Notes: generated by a model not told the origin, from the sequence alone. 64,000 nucleotides of DNA from Salmonella enterica subsp. diarizonae (GCF_008692785.1 NZ_VXJV01000001.1:558001-622000); one strand, 5' to 3'; positions 41,414 through 52,790 are shown, counted from the first letter of the stretch. A program made the numbers and translations.

Positions 41414-42715
41414 TTATCGTTTTCCGCTGTGCAACCAGAACGGTTGCTGGTTAATGGCCTCATTACGGAAATGTTCAATTTCAATACGTTGCCCGGTAAT
41501 AATGGCGTGACGCAATCCCTGCCAGTTCTCCAGCCATGCCTGCGCAACCATCGCATCATAATATCCCGCCAGCAGTAAAACGCTGTCGATATCGCGAGTC
41601 AAACGCGGCAACTGGTCGCGATACTTATCACCCAGCGGTTGTCCAAAAACGTTTTTTAATTCAGCAGCATGACGAGAAAGATGAATGTCGGCGAAACGCT
41701 TAAAAGAGTCGGCTATTCTGGCCTGCGCCTTCGCGTCCAGAAATGGCTGCCAGGCTTTCGTCACCAGCCATTCCGTCAACGCCAGTTTCGCCATCGCCGT
41801 TTGCGTACTATAAACGGCTGTGACGGCGGACACCGCTGATGTCATCGTCGCTTCCGCCTGGGTAAGCAGATCACGTAAGTGAGCGCTCGCTTTACGCGGA
41901 ACAATGCCACCAAAGAGCATTAAGGCATGGCGCACCAACCCCATTGCGTCCAGCACGTGCTCTTTCGCTGACTCGTCGCCGCGCAGCCAGAGCTCTTCAT
42001 GGTACTGCCACTGTGACAACGCCAGATCCAGCGAGGCCTCCAGTCCTTGTTCTACAGTGGCTTTTGCGGCAGTCCGCAGAATTGCCGTTGGTGTATTCTC
42101 TCGCGGCGCATTCCCCTGCGCCAGGTGATAACCTCGCGCCGCCTTACTCAGACTGCCCTGACGCAAACCGGTTTGCGACAGCAGTTGCTTCGCCAGCTTT
42201 AATACGGCGCGCGTATCGCCGCGAAGCAACTCAAGCTCCAGTTCACAAATCGTTTCGGCAAACTCGCCCGCTTTTACGTCGCCGAGATCGAGCGCAATTT
42301 CAATCTTGCTGCCGTCAACGTCCAGGCACCATTTTTCCCGGTAAAAATCGGTGCTGAACAGCGGTTGTACGCTTGATGCCAGGCCGACGGGCAGTTTGCC
42401 GTCCGGCCAGACCTCCGCCGGGAGTTGCGTCAGATCCAGAACGGGTTCGCTTAGCGCGACATTGTATTCGGGTCGCTGGTGCAGCCCGCCGGTTACCCGG
42501 CCGGCAATTTTCATGGTCATTTCATAGCGCCCATTTTCACCACGAATACGCAGCCCCATATCGTGGCGGCGTAGCCAGTTATCAGGCGTTTCGTAGTAGA
42601 TATTCAGCAACTGGCTGGGCGCATGATGCTCGCCGCCGAGCGTATGAAGATGATTTCGCAGCGCATCTACGGCGTCGTGATTGACGATAAACTTTAATTC
42701 GATTTCCTGAGCCAT
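41414..42715 (-). CDS. ygiF: YgiF, inorganic triphosphatase (CYTH-CHAD)
   Basis: A 433-residue protein: N-terminal CYTH tunnel domain with the ExExK signature EIELKF at residues 4-9, and a C-terminal helical CHAD domain (from about residue 220) rich in His and basic residues that binds polyphosphate. E. coli YgiF hydrolyses tripolyphosphate. The start MAQEIELKF follows CAAGGCC; the frame continues upstream but the CYTH signature fixes this start. Confidence 0.95.
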   Translation of the reverse strand: MAQEIELKFIVNHDAVDALRNHLHTLGGEHHAPSQLLNIYYETPDNWLRRHDMGLRIRGENGRYEMTMKIAGRVTGGLHQRPEYNVALSEPVLDLTQLPAEVWPDGKLPVGLASSVQPLFSTDFYREKWCLDVDGSKIEIALDLGDVKAGEFAETICELELELLRGDTRAVLKLAKQLLSQTGLRQGSLSKAARGYHLAQGNAPRENTPTAILRTAAKATVEQGLEASLDLALSQWQYHEELWLRGDESAKEHVLDAMGLVRHALMLFGGIVPRKASAHLRDLLTQAEATMTSAVSAVTAVYSTQTAMAKLALTEWLVTKAWQPFLDAKAQARIADSFKRFADIHLSRHAAELKNVFGQPLGDKYRDQLPRLTRDIDSVLLLAGYYDAMVAQAWLENWQGLRHAIITGQRIEIEHFRNEAINQQPFWLHSGKR

Positions 42716-42956
42716 GGCCTTGTACTTATTGGTTATGTCACATATGGGAAGATTGTTGGCGAACTTACCCGCATTATTTTTGTCAGTAGATAGTATTTTG
42801 CGCCAAATTGCCATGCAACGAGCAATTTGACGGGCGTAAAAGTTTGACGTAGCGGCAAAGGCGACACAGATGATTCCGATTGATGTCGACTGCTTTGCGT
42901 AGCGACACTGATGCCGTTACTATCGTTCCACTTTCTCTGACAATAACGACAGCCTG

Positions 42957-43571
42957 ATGCCAAAATTACGCCTGATTGGACTAACTTTACTTGCGCTTAG
43001 CGCCACCGCCGTTTCTCATGCTGAAGAGACGCGTTACGTTTCTGATGAACTGAATACCTGGGTCCGCAGCGGTCCGGGAGATAATTATCGCCTCGTGGGT
43101 ACCGTCAACGCCGGCGAGGAAGTCACGCTCTTACAGAGCGATGCCAACTATGGTCAAATCAAAGACAGTTCTGGTCGTACTGCCTGGATACCGTTAAAAG
43201 AACTGAATACCACGCCAAGCCTGCGTACCCGCGTGCCGGATCTGGAGAATCAGGTCAAAACGTTGACCGATAAACTCAACAATATTGATACCACGTGGAA
43301 TCAGCGCACCGCCGACATGCAGCAGAAAGTGGCGCAAAGCGACAGCGTCATCAACGGGCTAAAAGAAGAGAACCAGAAGCTGAAAAACGAGCTGATTGTG
43401 GCGCAGAAAAAAGTTAGCGCCGCGAATCTGCAACTGGATGACAAACAGCGCACCATTATTATGCAGTGGTTTATGTATGGCGGCGGCGTGTTGGGCATTG
43501 GCTTGCTGTTAGGGCTGGTGCTGCCGCATATGATCCCAAGTCGTAAACGCAAAGACCGCTGGATGAACTAA
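42957..43571 (+). CDS. ygiM: YgiM, SH3b-domain membrane protein
   Basis: A 204-residue protein: signal peptide or N-terminal anchor (about residues 1-22), bacterial SH3 domain (about 24-90; TWVRSGPGDNYRLVGTVNAGEEV), coiled coil (about 95-165), and a C-terminal membrane helix (about 172-192; MYGGGVLGIGLLLGLVLPHM) followed by a basic tail. It belongs to the TIGR04211 family; in E. coli it lies upstream of cca, as here, and is divergent from ygiF. SH3b domains often bind cell wall, but the role is unknown. Confidence 0.93.
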   Translation: MPKLRLIGLTLLALSATAVSHAEETRYVSDELNTWVRSGPGDNYRLVGTVNAGEEVTLLQSDANYGQIKDSSGRTAWIPLKELNTTPSLRTRVPDLENQVKTLTDKLNNIDTTWNQRTADMQQKVAQSDSVINGLKEENQKLKNELIVAQKKVSAANLQLDDKQRTIIMQWFMYGGGVLGIGLLLGLVLPHMIPSRKRKDRWMN

Positions 43572-43633
43572 ATCGCCTTCTCCGCCGCACTGTCTTATCA
43601 TTAGGAAATGATCGTTTTTAAAAGGAAAATGGC

Positions 43634-44875
43634 GTGAAGATTTATCTGGTCGGTGGTGCGGTTCGGGATGCGTTGTTAGGGCTACCGGTTAAAGATAAAG
43701 ATTGGGTCGTTGTCGGCGCCACGCCGCAGGAGATGCTCGATGCGGGCTACCAGCAGGTAGGCCGTGATTTTCCCGTGTTTCTCCATCCGCAAACTCACGA
43801 AGAATACGCGCTGGCGCGTACCGAGCGTAAATCCGGCTCCGGCTACACGGGCTTCACCTGCTATGCCGCGCCGGACGTTACCCTGGAAGCCGATCTCCAG
43901 CGCCGCGATCTGACCATTAACGCTCTGGCGCGCGACGATGACGGCCAGATTATCGACCCTTACCACGGGCGCCGGGATCTGGAGACGCGTCTACTGCGCC
44001 ATGTCTCTCCCGCGTTTGGCGAAGATCCCTTGCGCGTATTGCGCGTGGCGCGTTTTGCCGCCCGTTACGCCCATCTTAGTTTCCGTATCGCCGATGAAAC
44101 ACTGGCGTTAATGCGCGAAATGACCGCGGCAGGCGAGCTGGAACATCTGACGCCGGAACGGGTATGGAAAGAGACGGAAAATGCGCTTACCACCCGCAAT
44201 CCGCAAATTTACTTCCAGGTATTACGCGACTGCGGCGCCCTGCGCGTCCTGTTTCCGGAAATCGACGCCCTGTTTGGCGTGCCCGCGCCGGCAAAGTGGC
44301 ATCCGGAAATTGATACCGGAGTTCATACGTTGATGACGCTGTCGATGGCCGCCATGCTCAGTCCGCAGCTTGATGTCCGTTTCGCCACGCTTTGTCATGA
44401 TCTGGGCAAAGGCTTAACGCCGAAAAATCTCTGGCCACGCCATCACGGCCACGGCCCGGCGGGCGTGAAGCTGGTCGAACAGTTATGCCAGCGTTTGCGC
44501 GTCCCCAATGACCTGCGTGATTTAGCTAAACTGGTCGCCGAGTACCACGATCTGATCCACACCTTTCCAATACTCCAGCCGAAAACAATCGTTAAGCTGT
44601 TTGACGCCATTGATGCATGGCGTAAACCGCAGCGCGTCGAGCAGATTGCGCTGACCAGCGAGGCCGACGTCCGTGGGCGTACCGGCTTTGAAGCGTCGGA
44701 TTACCCGCAGGGGCGCTGGCTGCGCGAAGCCTGGCAGGTAGCGCAGGCGGTACCGACTAAAGGGGTGGTGGAGGCCGGATTTAAGGGCATCGAGATTCGC
44801 GAGGAGCTGACTAAGCGACGAATTGCAGCGGTTACCAGTTGGAAAGAGAAGCGCTGCCCGAAACCCGCCAGCTAA
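43634..44875 (+). CDS. cca: Cca, tRNA nucleotidyltransferase
   Basis: A 413-residue class II CCA-adding enzyme, E. coli size, with a GTG start behind AAAGGAAAATGGC. The nucleotidyltransferase core is visible in [12 protein letters not shown] (5-16) and the catalytic DKDW; the RRDLTINAL motif follows. The C-terminal HD domain (CHDLGKG, about residue 257) has phosphatase/phosphodiesterase activity. It adds or repairs the 3' CCA of tRNAs. Confidence 0.98.
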   Translation: MKIYLVGGAVRDALLGLPVKDKDWVVVGATPQEMLDAGYQQVGRDFPVFLHPQTHEEYALARTERKSGSGYTGFTCYAAPDVTLEADLQRRDLTINALARDDDGQIIDPYHGRRDLETRLLRHVSPAFGEDPLRVLRVARFAARYAHLSFRIADETLALMREMTAAGELEHLTPERVWKETENALTTRNPQIYFQVLRDCGALRVLFPEIDALFGVPAPAKWHPEIDTGVHTLMTLSMAAMLSPQLDVRFATLCHDLGKGLTPKNLWPRHHGHGPAGVKLVEQLCQRLRVPNDLRDLAKLVAEYHDLIHTFPILQPKTIVKLFDAIDAWRKPQRVEQIALTSEADVRGRTGFEASDYPQGRWLREAWQVAQAVPTKGVVEAGFKGIEIREELTKRRIAAVTSWKEKRCPKPAS

Positions 44876-44972
44876 ACGCCATCCGGCACGCTAAATTGCC
44901 TGATGGCGCTGCGCTTATCAGGCCGACAAAACAGTTAGGCCGGACAAGGCGGTACGCCGCCATCCGGCACGG
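44876..44972. repeat. BIME between cca and uppP
   Basis: REP arms GCCTGATGGCGCTGCGC and TTATCAGGCC, then TTAGGCCGGACAAGGCGG and CCGCCATCCGGC. Lies between convergent genes. Confidence 0.88.
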
Positions 44973-44979
44973 TCAATCA

Positions 44980-45801
44980 TCAGAAGAAGACGACGTAAAC
45001 GGCAGCCGCCACCACAAAGCGGTAAATCGCAAACGGAATAAACGAGATACGCTTAATCAGTTGCAGGAAGGTTTTGATGGCGATCAGCGCCACCACAAAC
45101 GCCGTCACAAAGCCCACCGCAAACATCGGAATATCCGCTGCGGTCAGGAATGACCAACTTTTGTAGAGATCCAGAACCGTTGCGCCCATCATCATCGGCA
45201 CAGCCAGTAAGAACGAGAACTCAGAGGCGGCGTAACGGCTGACGCCCATCAGCATCCCACCGGAAATGGTCGCTCCGGAACGCGAGAAACCCGGCCACAG
45301 CGCCAGACACTGGAAACAGCCAATCATAAACGCCTGACGATACGTCATATCATCCAGCCCCGGCGCGCGCGGCTCTTTCGGCTTCAGGCACTCGGCAGCA
45401 ATCAGCAACAGGCCGCCCACCACCAGCGCGTACATCACATTAATCGGGTTAAATAGCGACTTGATCGTGTCATGAAAGACTAACCCGAGCACCACCGCCG
45501 GAATCATGCCCAGCAGGATGTGAATCAACGTTAATCGGCCTTTACTTTCACCTTCACGCTGTAGCGGGCGACCAAAGTGAATACCGATTAGGCCAAACAA
45601 CCGCCGCCAGAACATCACCACGACCGCCAGAATAGATCCAAGTTGAATCACCACTTCGAACGTCTTGGCCGTATCGCCTTCAAACCCCAGCAGATGACCC
45701 ACAATAATCATATGGCCCGTGCTGGATACCGGCAAAAACTCCGTCAATCCTTCGACCACACCCAAAATTGCCGCAATCAGCAGCGAGTGCATATCGCTCA
45801 T
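44980..45801 (-). CDS. uppP: UppP (BacA), undecaprenyl-diphosphate phosphatase
   Basis: A 273-residue polytopic enzyme that recycles undecaprenyl pyrophosphate for cell wall synthesis; overproduction gives bacitracin resistance. The catalytic motifs [15 protein letters not shown] (residues about 17-31) and [13 protein letters not shown] (about 171-183) are intact. The ATG at 45801 has AGGGG at seven-base spacing; a TTG just before it is also open but not needed. Confidence 0.97.
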   Translation of the reverse strand: MSDMHSLLIAAILGVVEGLTEFLPVSSTGHMIIVGHLLGFEGDTAKTFEVVIQLGSILAVVVMFWRRLFGLIGIHFGRPLQREGESKGRLTLIHILLGMIPAVVLGLVFHDTIKSLFNPINVMYALVVGGLLLIAAECLKPKEPRAPGLDDMTYRQAFMIGCFQCLALWPGFSRSGATISGGMLMGVSRYAASEFSFLLAVPMMMGATVLDLYKSWSFLTAADIPMFAVGFVTAFVVALIAIKTFLQLIKRISFIPFAIYRFVVAAAVYVVFF

Positions 45802-45896
45802 CAATAAACCCCTAAAATGAAAAACACTGCAAAATGGATCTCGCGTTAAGACCCATATATAACCGTTTGGTTTAAAAAATATAAAATTATTTATTT

Positions 45897-46256
45897 TTAT
45901 TTCAGATTATTGCCACGCTCAATAATTACCCCCACGTTCGCTGCACGCGCGACGGCGCCTGGCTTGCTCAGCTTAATGCGCACCCACGGGGAGTTGAATC
46001 GGCTAAGCAGTAGATCCGCCACCTCTTCCGCTACGCGCTCGACCAGCGCAAAACGCCCGCCTTCAACATGGCTAATCACCGTATCGGCAATATCCGCGTA
46101 ACTGAGACAATCTGCGACATCATCGCTTTTCGCCGACTTGCGGTTATCCCATGCCATTTCGATATCGAACACCAGTTTCTGTTCGATAGTCTGTTCCCAG
46201 TCGTAAACACCGATAGTGGTGATTACCGAAAGTTGCTCTATAAATACAATATCCAT
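45897..46256 (-). CDS. folB: FolB, dihydroneopterin aldolase
   Basis: A 119-residue enzyme of the folate pathway that splits dihydroneopterin to hydroxymethyl-dihydropterin and glycolaldehyde. The start [21 protein letters not shown] matches E. coli; the catalytic Glu21-equivalent (in YDWEQ) and the Lys in [10 protein letters not shown] are present. It ends NNLK, three residues shorter than E. coli FolB. It is divergent from plsY. Confidence 0.97.
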   Translation of the reverse strand: MDIVFIEQLSVITTIGVYDWEQTIEQKLVFDIEMAWDNRKSAKSDDVADCLSYADIADTVISHVEGGRFALVERVAEEVADLLLSRFNSPWVRIKLSKPGAVARAANVGVIIERGNNLK

Positions 46257-46362
46257 CACGACCTGCCTGCTTTTTAGCTAAGCCGGATACCACTTCCGGC
46301 GAAATGTGCGTATTATCCACAGAAATAGTAAATAAAACGACACTTTCAAAACGGAACAGCTT

Positions 46363-46980
46363 ATGAGTGCAATCGCGCCTGGAATGATCCTCTTCGCGTA
46401 CCTCTGCGGCTCAATTTCCAGTGCCATTCTGGTTTGCCGCATCGCTGGGCTGCCCGATCCGCGTGAAAGCGGCTCTGGCAACCCGGGCGCGACAAACGTA
46501 TTACGAATCGGTGGCAAGGGAGCGGCTGTCGCGGTACTTATTTTTGACATCCTTAAAGGCATGTTGCCCGTCTGGGGCGCGTATGCGTTAGGCGTTACCC
46601 CTTTCTGGCTTGGGCTTATCGCCATCGCCGCCTGTCTGGGACATATCTGGCCGGTCTTTTTTGGCTTTAAAGGCGGAAAAGGCGTAGCAACCGCATTTGG
46701 TGCCATTGCGCCCATCGGCTGGGATTTAACCGGCGTCATGGCAGGCACCTGGCTGCTGACGGTCCTGTTAAGCGGTTATTCATCGTTAGGGGCGATTGTC
46801 AGCGCCTTGATTGCGCCGTTTTACGTCTGGTGGTTTAAACCGCAGTTTACCTTCCCGGTGTCGATGCTGTCATGCCTCATTTTGCTGCGCCATCATGACA
46901 ACATCCAGCGTCTGTGGCGTCGCCAGGAGACGAAAATCTGGACGAAGCTGAAAAAGAAACGCCAGAAAGATTCGGAGTAG
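46363..46980 (+). CDS. plsY: PlsY, acyl-phosphate:glycerol-3-phosphate acyltransferase
   Basis: A 205-residue polytopic protein of the PlsY family. Signature loops are [11 protein letters not shown] (about residues 37-47), FKGGKGVAT (about 104-112) and the GxxxxSxxG region [11 protein letters not shown]. It acylates glycerol-3-phosphate with acyl-phosphate, the first phospholipid step, alongside PlsB in enterobacteria. Basic C-terminal tail KKKRQKDSE. Confidence 0.96.
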   Translation: MSAIAPGMILFAYLCGSISSAILVCRIAGLPDPRESGSGNPGATNVLRIGGKGAAVAVLIFDILKGMLPVWGAYALGVTPFWLGLIAIAACLGHIWPVFFGFKGGKGVATAFGAIAPIGWDLTGVMAGTWLLTVLLSGYSSLGAIVSALIAPFYVWWFKPQFTFPVSMLSCLILLRHHDNIQRLWRRQETKIWTKLKKKRQKDSE

Positions 46981-47008
46981 TTTTTTGCGCTATGCCGTGC
47001 CTACGCAT

Positions 47009-47044
47009 CGCCGGATGGCGATGTAAAGTGTCTTATCCGGCCTG
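47009..47044. repeat. REP unit overlapping the end of ttdR
   Basis: CGCCGGATGGCGATG and TCTTATCCGGCC form a REP palindrome. The ttdR stop codon (47033-47035) lies inside its right arm. Confidence 0.8.
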
Positions 47045-47974
47045 AAAGACCTGATATCCCTCATCGGGCTTGCCGAGCCGCTGCTGGCACCATGCGGCTA
47101 AAAACTCGACGCAGACCCGGAGTTTCACGCTGCGATAAAGCGGTTCCCGGTAGACCGCCCAGATATTAGCGCTTTGCGCATAGTCAGGTAATACGCGGAC
47201 TAACTCCCCACTCTGTAAAAACGGCTGCACATCCCACTCAGAACGCAGCATGATGCCTTTGCCTTCCAGCGCCCACTGCAACACAATTTCACCGCTGTTG
47301 GAAGAAAGATGCCCTGTGACCTTTACCGACCTTTTTTCCTGACCGTTACCCAATTCCCATATACCGTGGGTCATATCCCGTTCTTTCGTCACCAGGCAGT
47401 CGTGACGGCTTAATTCCTGCAACGTTTCCGGCGCGGCATATTTTTGTAAATAAGCCGGCGCAGCACAGAGTATTCTTTTATTTTTCGTTAACAAATGGGC
47501 AATATAATAGTCAGGGATATCATCATTAATACGAATATCCAAATCGATATTATCCTGCACCAGATCAATTTGCCGATCGAAAAGTTCGAAATGTACCTGT
47601 AATTCCGGATAGCTGCGCATTAATTCGGTAATCACCGGCGCAATATGGCTGCGGCCAAAGCCGAAGCTACAGCCAATACGGATCATCCCGGCAGGGCGCG
47701 TTTTTATTTGCGTCACCTCGTCCACCAGCCGCTGATATTGCGTGAGGATCGCCATCGCATGCTCATAACAACGCTGCCCGCTTTCCGTCAGCGCTACGCC
47801 TCTTGCCGAGCGGTTCAGTAGCGTACTGGCGAGAGTCGTCTCCAGAATATGGATACGTTTAGTCACAAATGCCGGCGTCTGCCCTAACGCGGCGGCGGCG
47901 GCGCTAAAACTTCCGGCATGAACAATTTCAACCAGTACCTGTAAATCTTTGGCTAAGGGAAATGTATTAAGCAT
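47033..47974 (-). CDS. ttdR: TtdR, LysR-type activator of the tartrate operon
   Basis: A 313-residue LysR regulator: helix-turn-helix at about residues 15-50 ([22 protein letters not shown]) and a substrate-binding-like domain after residue 90. E. coli TtdR activates ttdABT for anaerobic L-tartrate use in the presence of tartrate. ATG at 47974 gives the E. coli N-terminus ([14 protein letters not shown]); the ATG at 48001 has no ribosome site. The C-terminus reads YQVFQAG, where E. coli ends YQVM; the extension comes from a REP. Confidence 0.95.
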   Translation of the reverse strand: MLNTFPLAKDLQVLVEIVHAGSFSAAAAALGQTPAFVTKRIHILETTLASTLLNRSARGVALTESGQRCYEHAMAILTQYQRLVDEVTQIKTRPAGMIRIGCSFGFGRSHIAPVITELMRSYPELQVHFELFDRQIDLVQDNIDLDIRINDDIPDYYIAHLLTKNKRILCAAPAYLQKYAAPETLQELSRHDCLVTKERDMTHGIWELGNGQEKRSVKVTGHLSSNSGEIVLQWALEGKGIMLRSEWDVQPFLQSGELVRVLPDYAQSANIWAVYREPLYRSVKLRVCVEFLAAWCQQRLGKPDEGYQVFQAG

Positions 47975-48186
47975 TGTCGGATTATCCGTGGTGTTGAGCA
48001 TTATAGTGTACTTCCAGCCGGCTTTTTAATTCCTGCCCTGGCGCAATTTTCGTCTCTTTTTTAGCTGTGATTCACGAACTGTTAATTACATATACACACC
48101 GCCAATAAATATAAAACCCTGCTTTTAGTGGTAGTTTATGCCGAAACATTTATTTCCAGATAAATAAAAGTCCTGGAGTTGACATA

Positions 48187-49095
48187 ATGAGTAATGAAAA
48201 TAAGCAAAAAGCGATAAATACGCTGACAGAAATTGTCGCTCAGTTTACCGCCATGATATCCACCCGGATGCCCGATGACGTGGTAGATAAATTAAAGCAG
48301 CTACGCGACGCTGAAACGTCATCGATGGGGAAAATCATCTACCACACGATGTTCGACAACATGCAAAAAGCGATCGATCTGAATCGACCGGCGTGTCAGG
48401 ACACCGGTGAAATCATGTTCTTCGTGAAGGTCGGTTCCCGTTTCCCGTTGCTGGGCGAGCTGCAAGATATTCTGAAGCAGGCGGTGGAAGATGCCACCGT
48501 CAAAGCACCGTTGCGCCATAACGCGGTAGAAATTTTCGACGAAGTAAACACCGGCAAAAATACCGGTAGCGGCGTACCGTGGGTCACCTGGGACATTATT
48601 CCGGACGGCGACGACGCGGAAATCGAAGTCTACATGGCGGGCGGCGGCTGCACATTGCCGGGGCGCTCCAAAGTGCTGATGCCCTCTGAAGGCTACGAAG
48701 GCGTGGTGAAATTCGTTTTTGAAAATATCTCTACGCTGGCGGTTAACGCCTGCCCGCCGGTGCTGGTCGGCGTCGGGATCGCGACTTCCGTTGAAACTGC
48801 CGCCGTGCTGTCACGTAAAGCGATATTACGCCCGATCGGCACTCGCCATCCTAATCCGAAGGCGGCTGAGCTGGAGCTGCGTCTGGAAGAGGGACTCAAC
48901 CGTCTGGGGATCGGCCCACAAGGGTTGACCGGCAATAGCTCGGTGATGGGCGTACATATCGAATCCGCTGCGCGTCACCCTTCCACCATTGGCGTGGCGG
49001 TCTCCACCGGCTGCTGGGCGCACCGTCGCGGTACGCTGCTGGTCCACTCTGACCTCTCCTTCGAAAACCTGTCCCACACCCGGAGCGCGTTATGA
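48187..49095 (+). CDS. ttdA: TtdA, L(+)-tartrate dehydratase alpha subunit
   Basis: A 302-residue class I fumarase-type alpha subunit. Iron-sulfur Cys residues are present: [21 protein letters not shown] and STGCWAHRR. The enzyme makes oxaloacetate from L-tartrate with TtdB. Overlap of four bases with ttdB (ATGA) shows co-translation. It diverges from ttdR. A half-CRP-like GTGATTCAC sequence lies in the gap but is not convincing. Confidence 0.97.
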   Translation: MSNENKQKAINTLTEIVAQFTAMISTRMPDDVVDKLKQLRDAETSSMGKIIYHTMFDNMQKAIDLNRPACQDTGEIMFFVKVGSRFPLLGELQDILKQAVEDATVKAPLRHNAVEIFDEVNTGKNTGSGVPWVTWDIIPDGDDAEIEVYMAGGGCTLPGRSKVLMPSEGYEGVVKFVFENISTLAVNACPPVLVGVGIATSVETAAVLSRKAILRPIGTRHPNPKAAELELRLEEGLNRLGIGPQGLTGNSSVMGVHIESAARHPSTIGVAVSTGCWAHRRGTLLVHSDLSFENLSHTRSAL

Positions 49096-49697
49096 AAAAG
49101 ATCCTGACAACCCCGATCAAAGCTGAAGATCTGGAAGATATTCATGTTGGCGATGTGATCTACCTGACCGGCACGCTGGTCACCTGCCGTGACGTCTGCC
49201 ACCGCCGTCTGATCGAACTTAAGCGCCCTATTCCTTACGACCTCAACGGCAAAGCGATTTTCCACGCCGGGCCGATCGTGCGTAAGAACGGTGAAAAATG
49301 GGAAATGATCTCCGTCGGCCCAACCACCAGTATGCGTATGGAAACCTTTGAAAAAGAGTTTATTGAACAGACCGGCGTGAAGCTGGTGGTGGGAAAAGGC
49401 GGCATGGGACCGCTCACTGAAGAAGGTTGCCAAAAATTCAAAGCGTTACACGTGATCTTCCCGGCAGGCTGCGCGGTACTGGCGGCCACCCAGGTTGAGG
49501 AGATTGAAGAGGTGCACTGGACAGAACTGGGGATGCCGGAATCCCTGTGGGTCTGTCGTGTGAAAGAGTTCGGGCCGCTGATTGTCTCTATCGATACCCA
49601 CGGCAATAACCTGATCGCCGAAAACAAAAAACAGTTCGCCGAACGTCGCGGCCCGATCGTCGATGAGATTTGCGAGCACGTCCACTACATCAAATAA
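49092..49697 (+). CDS. ttdB: TtdB, L(+)-tartrate dehydratase beta subunit
   Basis: A 201-residue fumarase C-terminal-type subunit. The [17 protein letters not shown] pocket ([14 protein letters not shown]) and [12 protein letters not shown] match the family. It pairs with TtdA. The start ATGAAAAAG overlaps the ttdA stop. The following transporter gene starts 48 bp later. Confidence 0.97.
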   Translation: MKKILTTPIKAEDLEDIHVGDVIYLTGTLVTCRDVCHRRLIELKRPIPYDLNGKAIFHAGPIVRKNGEKWEMISVGPTTSMRMETFEKEFIEQTGVKLVVGKGGMGPLTEEGCQKFKALHVIFPAGCAVLAATQVEEIEEVHWTELGMPESLWVCRVKEFGPLIVSIDTHGNNLIAENKKQFAERRGPIVDEICEHVHYIK

Positions 49698-49745
49698 CCT
49701 TTCCGGGGAGGCGTTTCGCCTCTCCTCTTTCGCAGGGATACAATA

Positions 49746-51209
49746 ATGGCACCTTTAACTGTCTGGTGGCGATATCTGGCGCCGCTGCTGGTCATCGCGA
49801 TTATTGCGGTTCTGCCCGTTCCCACCGGTCTTGAAAGCCATACCTGGCGCTATTTCGCGGTCTTTGCCGGCGTGATTGTGGGATTAATTCTGGAACCAGT
49901 ACCCGGCGCGGTGGTGGCGATGATAGGGATTTCGATCATCGCCATCCTTTCGCCGTGGCTGCTGTTCAGCCCGGAGCAACTCGCGCAGGACGGGTTTAAA
50001 TTTACCGCTAAAGCGCTATCATGGGCGGTATCAGGCTTTTCAAACTCGGTTATCTGGCTGATTTTCGCGGCTTTTATGTTTGGCACGGGCTATGAGAAAA
50101 CCGGTCTCGGTCGGCGTATTGCGCTAATCCTGGTAAAAAAAATGGGGCACCGCACACTGTTTCTCGGCTACGCGGTAATGCTGTCCGAACTTATTCTCGC
50201 CCCGGTGACGCCATCCAACTCCGCGCGCGGCGCAGGCATTGTCTACCCGATTATTCGCAATCTGCCGCCGCTCTATCATTCCCAGCCTAACGACGCCAGC
50301 TCCCGTTCCATCGGTTCCTATATTATGTGGATGGGGATCACCGCCGACTGCGTCACCAGCGCCGTTTTCCTGACCGCCATGGCGCCTAACCTACTGCTGA
50401 TGGGACTGATGAAAAGCGCATCGCATGCGGCATTAGGCTGGGGCGACTGGTTCTTAGGGATGCTGCCGCTCAGTATCCTGCTGGTACTTCTGGTGCCGTG
50501 GCTGGCCTACGTGTTCTACCCGCCGGTGCTGAAATCGGGCGATCAGGTGCCACGCTGGGCCGAGACGGAACTGAAAACGATGGGCCCGCTTTGCTCACGC
50601 GAAAAAAGAATGCTGGCGCTGATGGTGGGCGCGCTGGCGCTGTGGATTTTTGGCGGCGACTATATTGATGCCGCGATGGTGGGTTACAGCGTGGTAGCGC
50701 TGATGCTGGTATTACGCATTATCTCCTGGGACGATATTGTCAGCAATAAAGCGGCGTGGAACGTCTTCTTTTGGCTGGCGTCGCTGATTGCCCTCGCCAC
50801 CGGACTTAACAACACTGGCTTTATCGCCTGGTTTGGCAAGCCGCTGGCGAACGACCTCAGCGGCTACTCGCCGACGATGGTGATGGTCGCGCTGATCGTA
50901 GCCTTTTATCTACTGCGCTACTTTTTTGCCAGCGCCACCGCCTATACCTCGGCGCTGGCGCCAATGATGATTGCCGCCGCGCTGGCGATGCCGGAAATCC
51001 TGTTACCGGTATTCTGCCTGATGGTCGGCGCAGCCATTGGTCTGGGCAGTATTCTTACCCCCTATGCGACCGGCCCCAGCCCGATTTACTACGGCAGCGG
51101 CTACTTACCTACGGTGGATTACTGGCGATTAGGCGCGATTTTCGGCCTGATCTTCCTGGTGCTACTGATCGTCACCGGGCTGCTGTGGATGCCCGTCGTT
51201 TTGCTGTAA
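49746..51209 (+). CDS. ttdT: TtdT, L-tartrate/succinate antiporter
   Basis: A 487-residue DASS-family transporter with about 12 spans. SNT loops are visible: APVTPSNSARGAGIVYP and SILTPYATGPSPIYYGSGY. It imports tartrate and exports succinate in anaerobic tartrate fermentation. Operon position after ttdAB supports the substrate assignment. It ends 40 bp before the end of convergent tsaD. Confidence 0.96.
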   Translation: MAPLTVWWRYLAPLLVIAIIAVLPVPTGLESHTWRYFAVFAGVIVGLILEPVPGAVVAMIGISIIAILSPWLLFSPEQLAQDGFKFTAKALSWAVSGFSNSVIWLIFAAFMFGTGYEKTGLGRRIALILVKKMGHRTLFLGYAVMLSELILAPVTPSNSARGAGIVYPIIRNLPPLYHSQPNDASSRSIGSYIMWMGITADCVTSAVFLTAMAPNLLLMGLMKSASHAALGWGDWFLGMLPLSILLVLLVPWLAYVFYPPVLKSGDQVPRWAETELKTMGPLCSREKRMLALMVGALALWIFGGDYIDAAMVGYSVVALMLVLRIISWDDIVSNKAAWNVFFWLASLIALATGLNNTGFIAWFGKPLANDLSGYSPTMVMVALIVAFYLLRYFFASATAYTSALAPMMIAAALAMPEILLPVFCLMVGAAIGLGSILTPYATGPSPIYYGSGYLPTVDYWRLGAIFGLIFLVLLIVTGLLWMPVVLL

Positions 51210-51249
51210 ACCCATTGGGGCGGCGTGATGTCGCCCCCTTTTTCCGCTT

Positions 51250-52263
51250 TTACGCCGCTGGTAGATCCGCCAGCGGCCAGCGCGGACGTACCGTTACGCC
51301 AAGATCCGCCGTAACGCCCGCCTTAAACCGCACCATCCCGGCATAGGCGATCATCGCCCCGTTGTCGGTACAAAACTCCGGACGCGCATAGAACACGTCG
51401 CCGCGGCGTTTTTGCATCAACTCCGCCAACTTCGCGCGCAAGGTACGGTTAGCGCTGACGCCGCCCGCCATGACCAGACGCTTAAAGCCGGTGCTTTCCA
51501 GCGCGCGCTTGCACTTGATCATCAGCGTATCCACGACCGCATCTTCAAAAGCGCGCGCAATATCAGCGCGAGTTTGTTCGTCATCGCCATTACTACGAAT
51601 GGTGTTAGCGGCAAAGGTTTTCAGACCGGAAAAACTAAAATCCAGCCCCGGGCGATCGGTCATTGGGCGCGGAAAGACAAAACGCCCCGCCGTCCCCTGC
51701 GACGCCATTTTCGACAGCAGCGGGCCGCCAGGATAATCCAGCCCCAACAATTTGGCGGTTTTATCAAACGCTTCACCGGCGGCATCATCAATCGACTCCC
51801 CCAGCAGTTCGTACTGACCGATTCCGGTCACGCTAATGAGCTGCGTATGCCCGCCGGAGACCAGCAGCGCCACAAACGGGAATTCCGGGGGATTATCTTC
51901 CAGCATCGGCGCCAGCAGATGACCTTCCATATGGTGTACAGGAATGGCTGGCACATTCCAGGCAAATGCCAGCGAACGTCCAACCGTGGCACCCACCAGC
52001 AGCGCGCCGACCAGGCCCGGGCCTGCGGTATAGGCCACCGCGTCAATGTCGCTCGCCGTCAGACCGGCTTCTTTTAATGCCGCCTGAATCAGCGGCACGG
52101 TTTTACGCACATGATCGCGGGAAGCCAGCTCAGGCACTACACCGCCGTAGTCAGCATGTAATTTCACCTGACTATACAATTGGTTGGCTAACAGACCTTT
52201 TTCGTCGTCGTAAATGGCGATGCCGGTTTCATCGCAGGATGTCTCAATACCCAGTACACGCAT
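51250..52263 (-). CDS. tsaD: TsaD (YgjD), tRNA threonylcarbamoyladenosine synthesis protein
   Basis: A 337-residue ASKHA-fold ATPase transferring threonylcarbamoyl to A37 of ANN-decoding tRNAs with TsaBE. Metal-binding His111 and His115 are in [15 protein letters not shown] and [10 protein letters not shown] match the family. It diverges from rpsU, the conserved enterobacterial arrangement. Essential in E. coli. Confidence 0.98.
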   Translation of the reverse strand: MRVLGIETSCDETGIAIYDDEKGLLANQLYSQVKLHADYGGVVPELASRDHVRKTVPLIQAALKEAGLTASDIDAVAYTAGPGLVGALLVGATVGRSLAFAWNVPAIPVHHMEGHLLAPMLEDNPPEFPFVALLVSGGHTQLISVTGIGQYELLGESIDDAAGEAFDKTAKLLGLDYPGGPLLSKMASQGTAGRFVFPRPMTDRPGLDFSFSGLKTFAANTIRSNGDDEQTRADIARAFEDAVVDTLMIKCKRALESTGFKRLVMAGGVSANRTLRAKLAELMQKRRGDVFYARPEFCTDNGAMIAYAGMVRFKAGVTADLGVTVRPRWPLADLPAA

Positions 52264-52451
52264 GACTTGTTTTACCTCGCTCTAATACCGCGCAGTGTAG
52301 GTCGAATGCGGGTGGATGTATACCCTCAGTCCCGACTTCGTGTATACTCCCTCCCCTTATAAAAGTCCCTTTCAAAAAAGGCAGCGGTGCTTTACAAAGC
52401 AGCAGCAATTGCAGTAAAATTCCGCACCATTTTGAAATAAGCTGGCGTTGA

Positions 52452-52706
<255 letters not shown>

Positions 52707-52754
52707 TCTTTTGAGAGCGGGCTGCTCTCAATTCAGATCGAGTTGTAGTTGTAA

Positions 52755-52790
52755 GGCCGTGCTTCCGAAAGGAATGCGCGGCTTGTTTTC
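52755..52790 (+). terminator. Internal attenuating terminator between rpsU and dnaG
   Basis: An imperfect stem with AGGCCGTGCTTCC and GGAATGCGCGGCTT arms, a GAAA loop and GTTTTC after it. A partial terminator at this place limits dnaG expression in E. coli. Confidence 0.75.

Noticed and set aside
48060..48085. CRP-like site (GTGATTCACGAACTG) upstream of ttdA
   Set aside because: Only the left half fits TGTGA-N6-TCACA; the right half does not.
52320..52350. LexA-like site upstream of rpsU
   Set aside because: Only a TATACTC half-site is visible; a full CTG-N10-CAG palindrome is not present.
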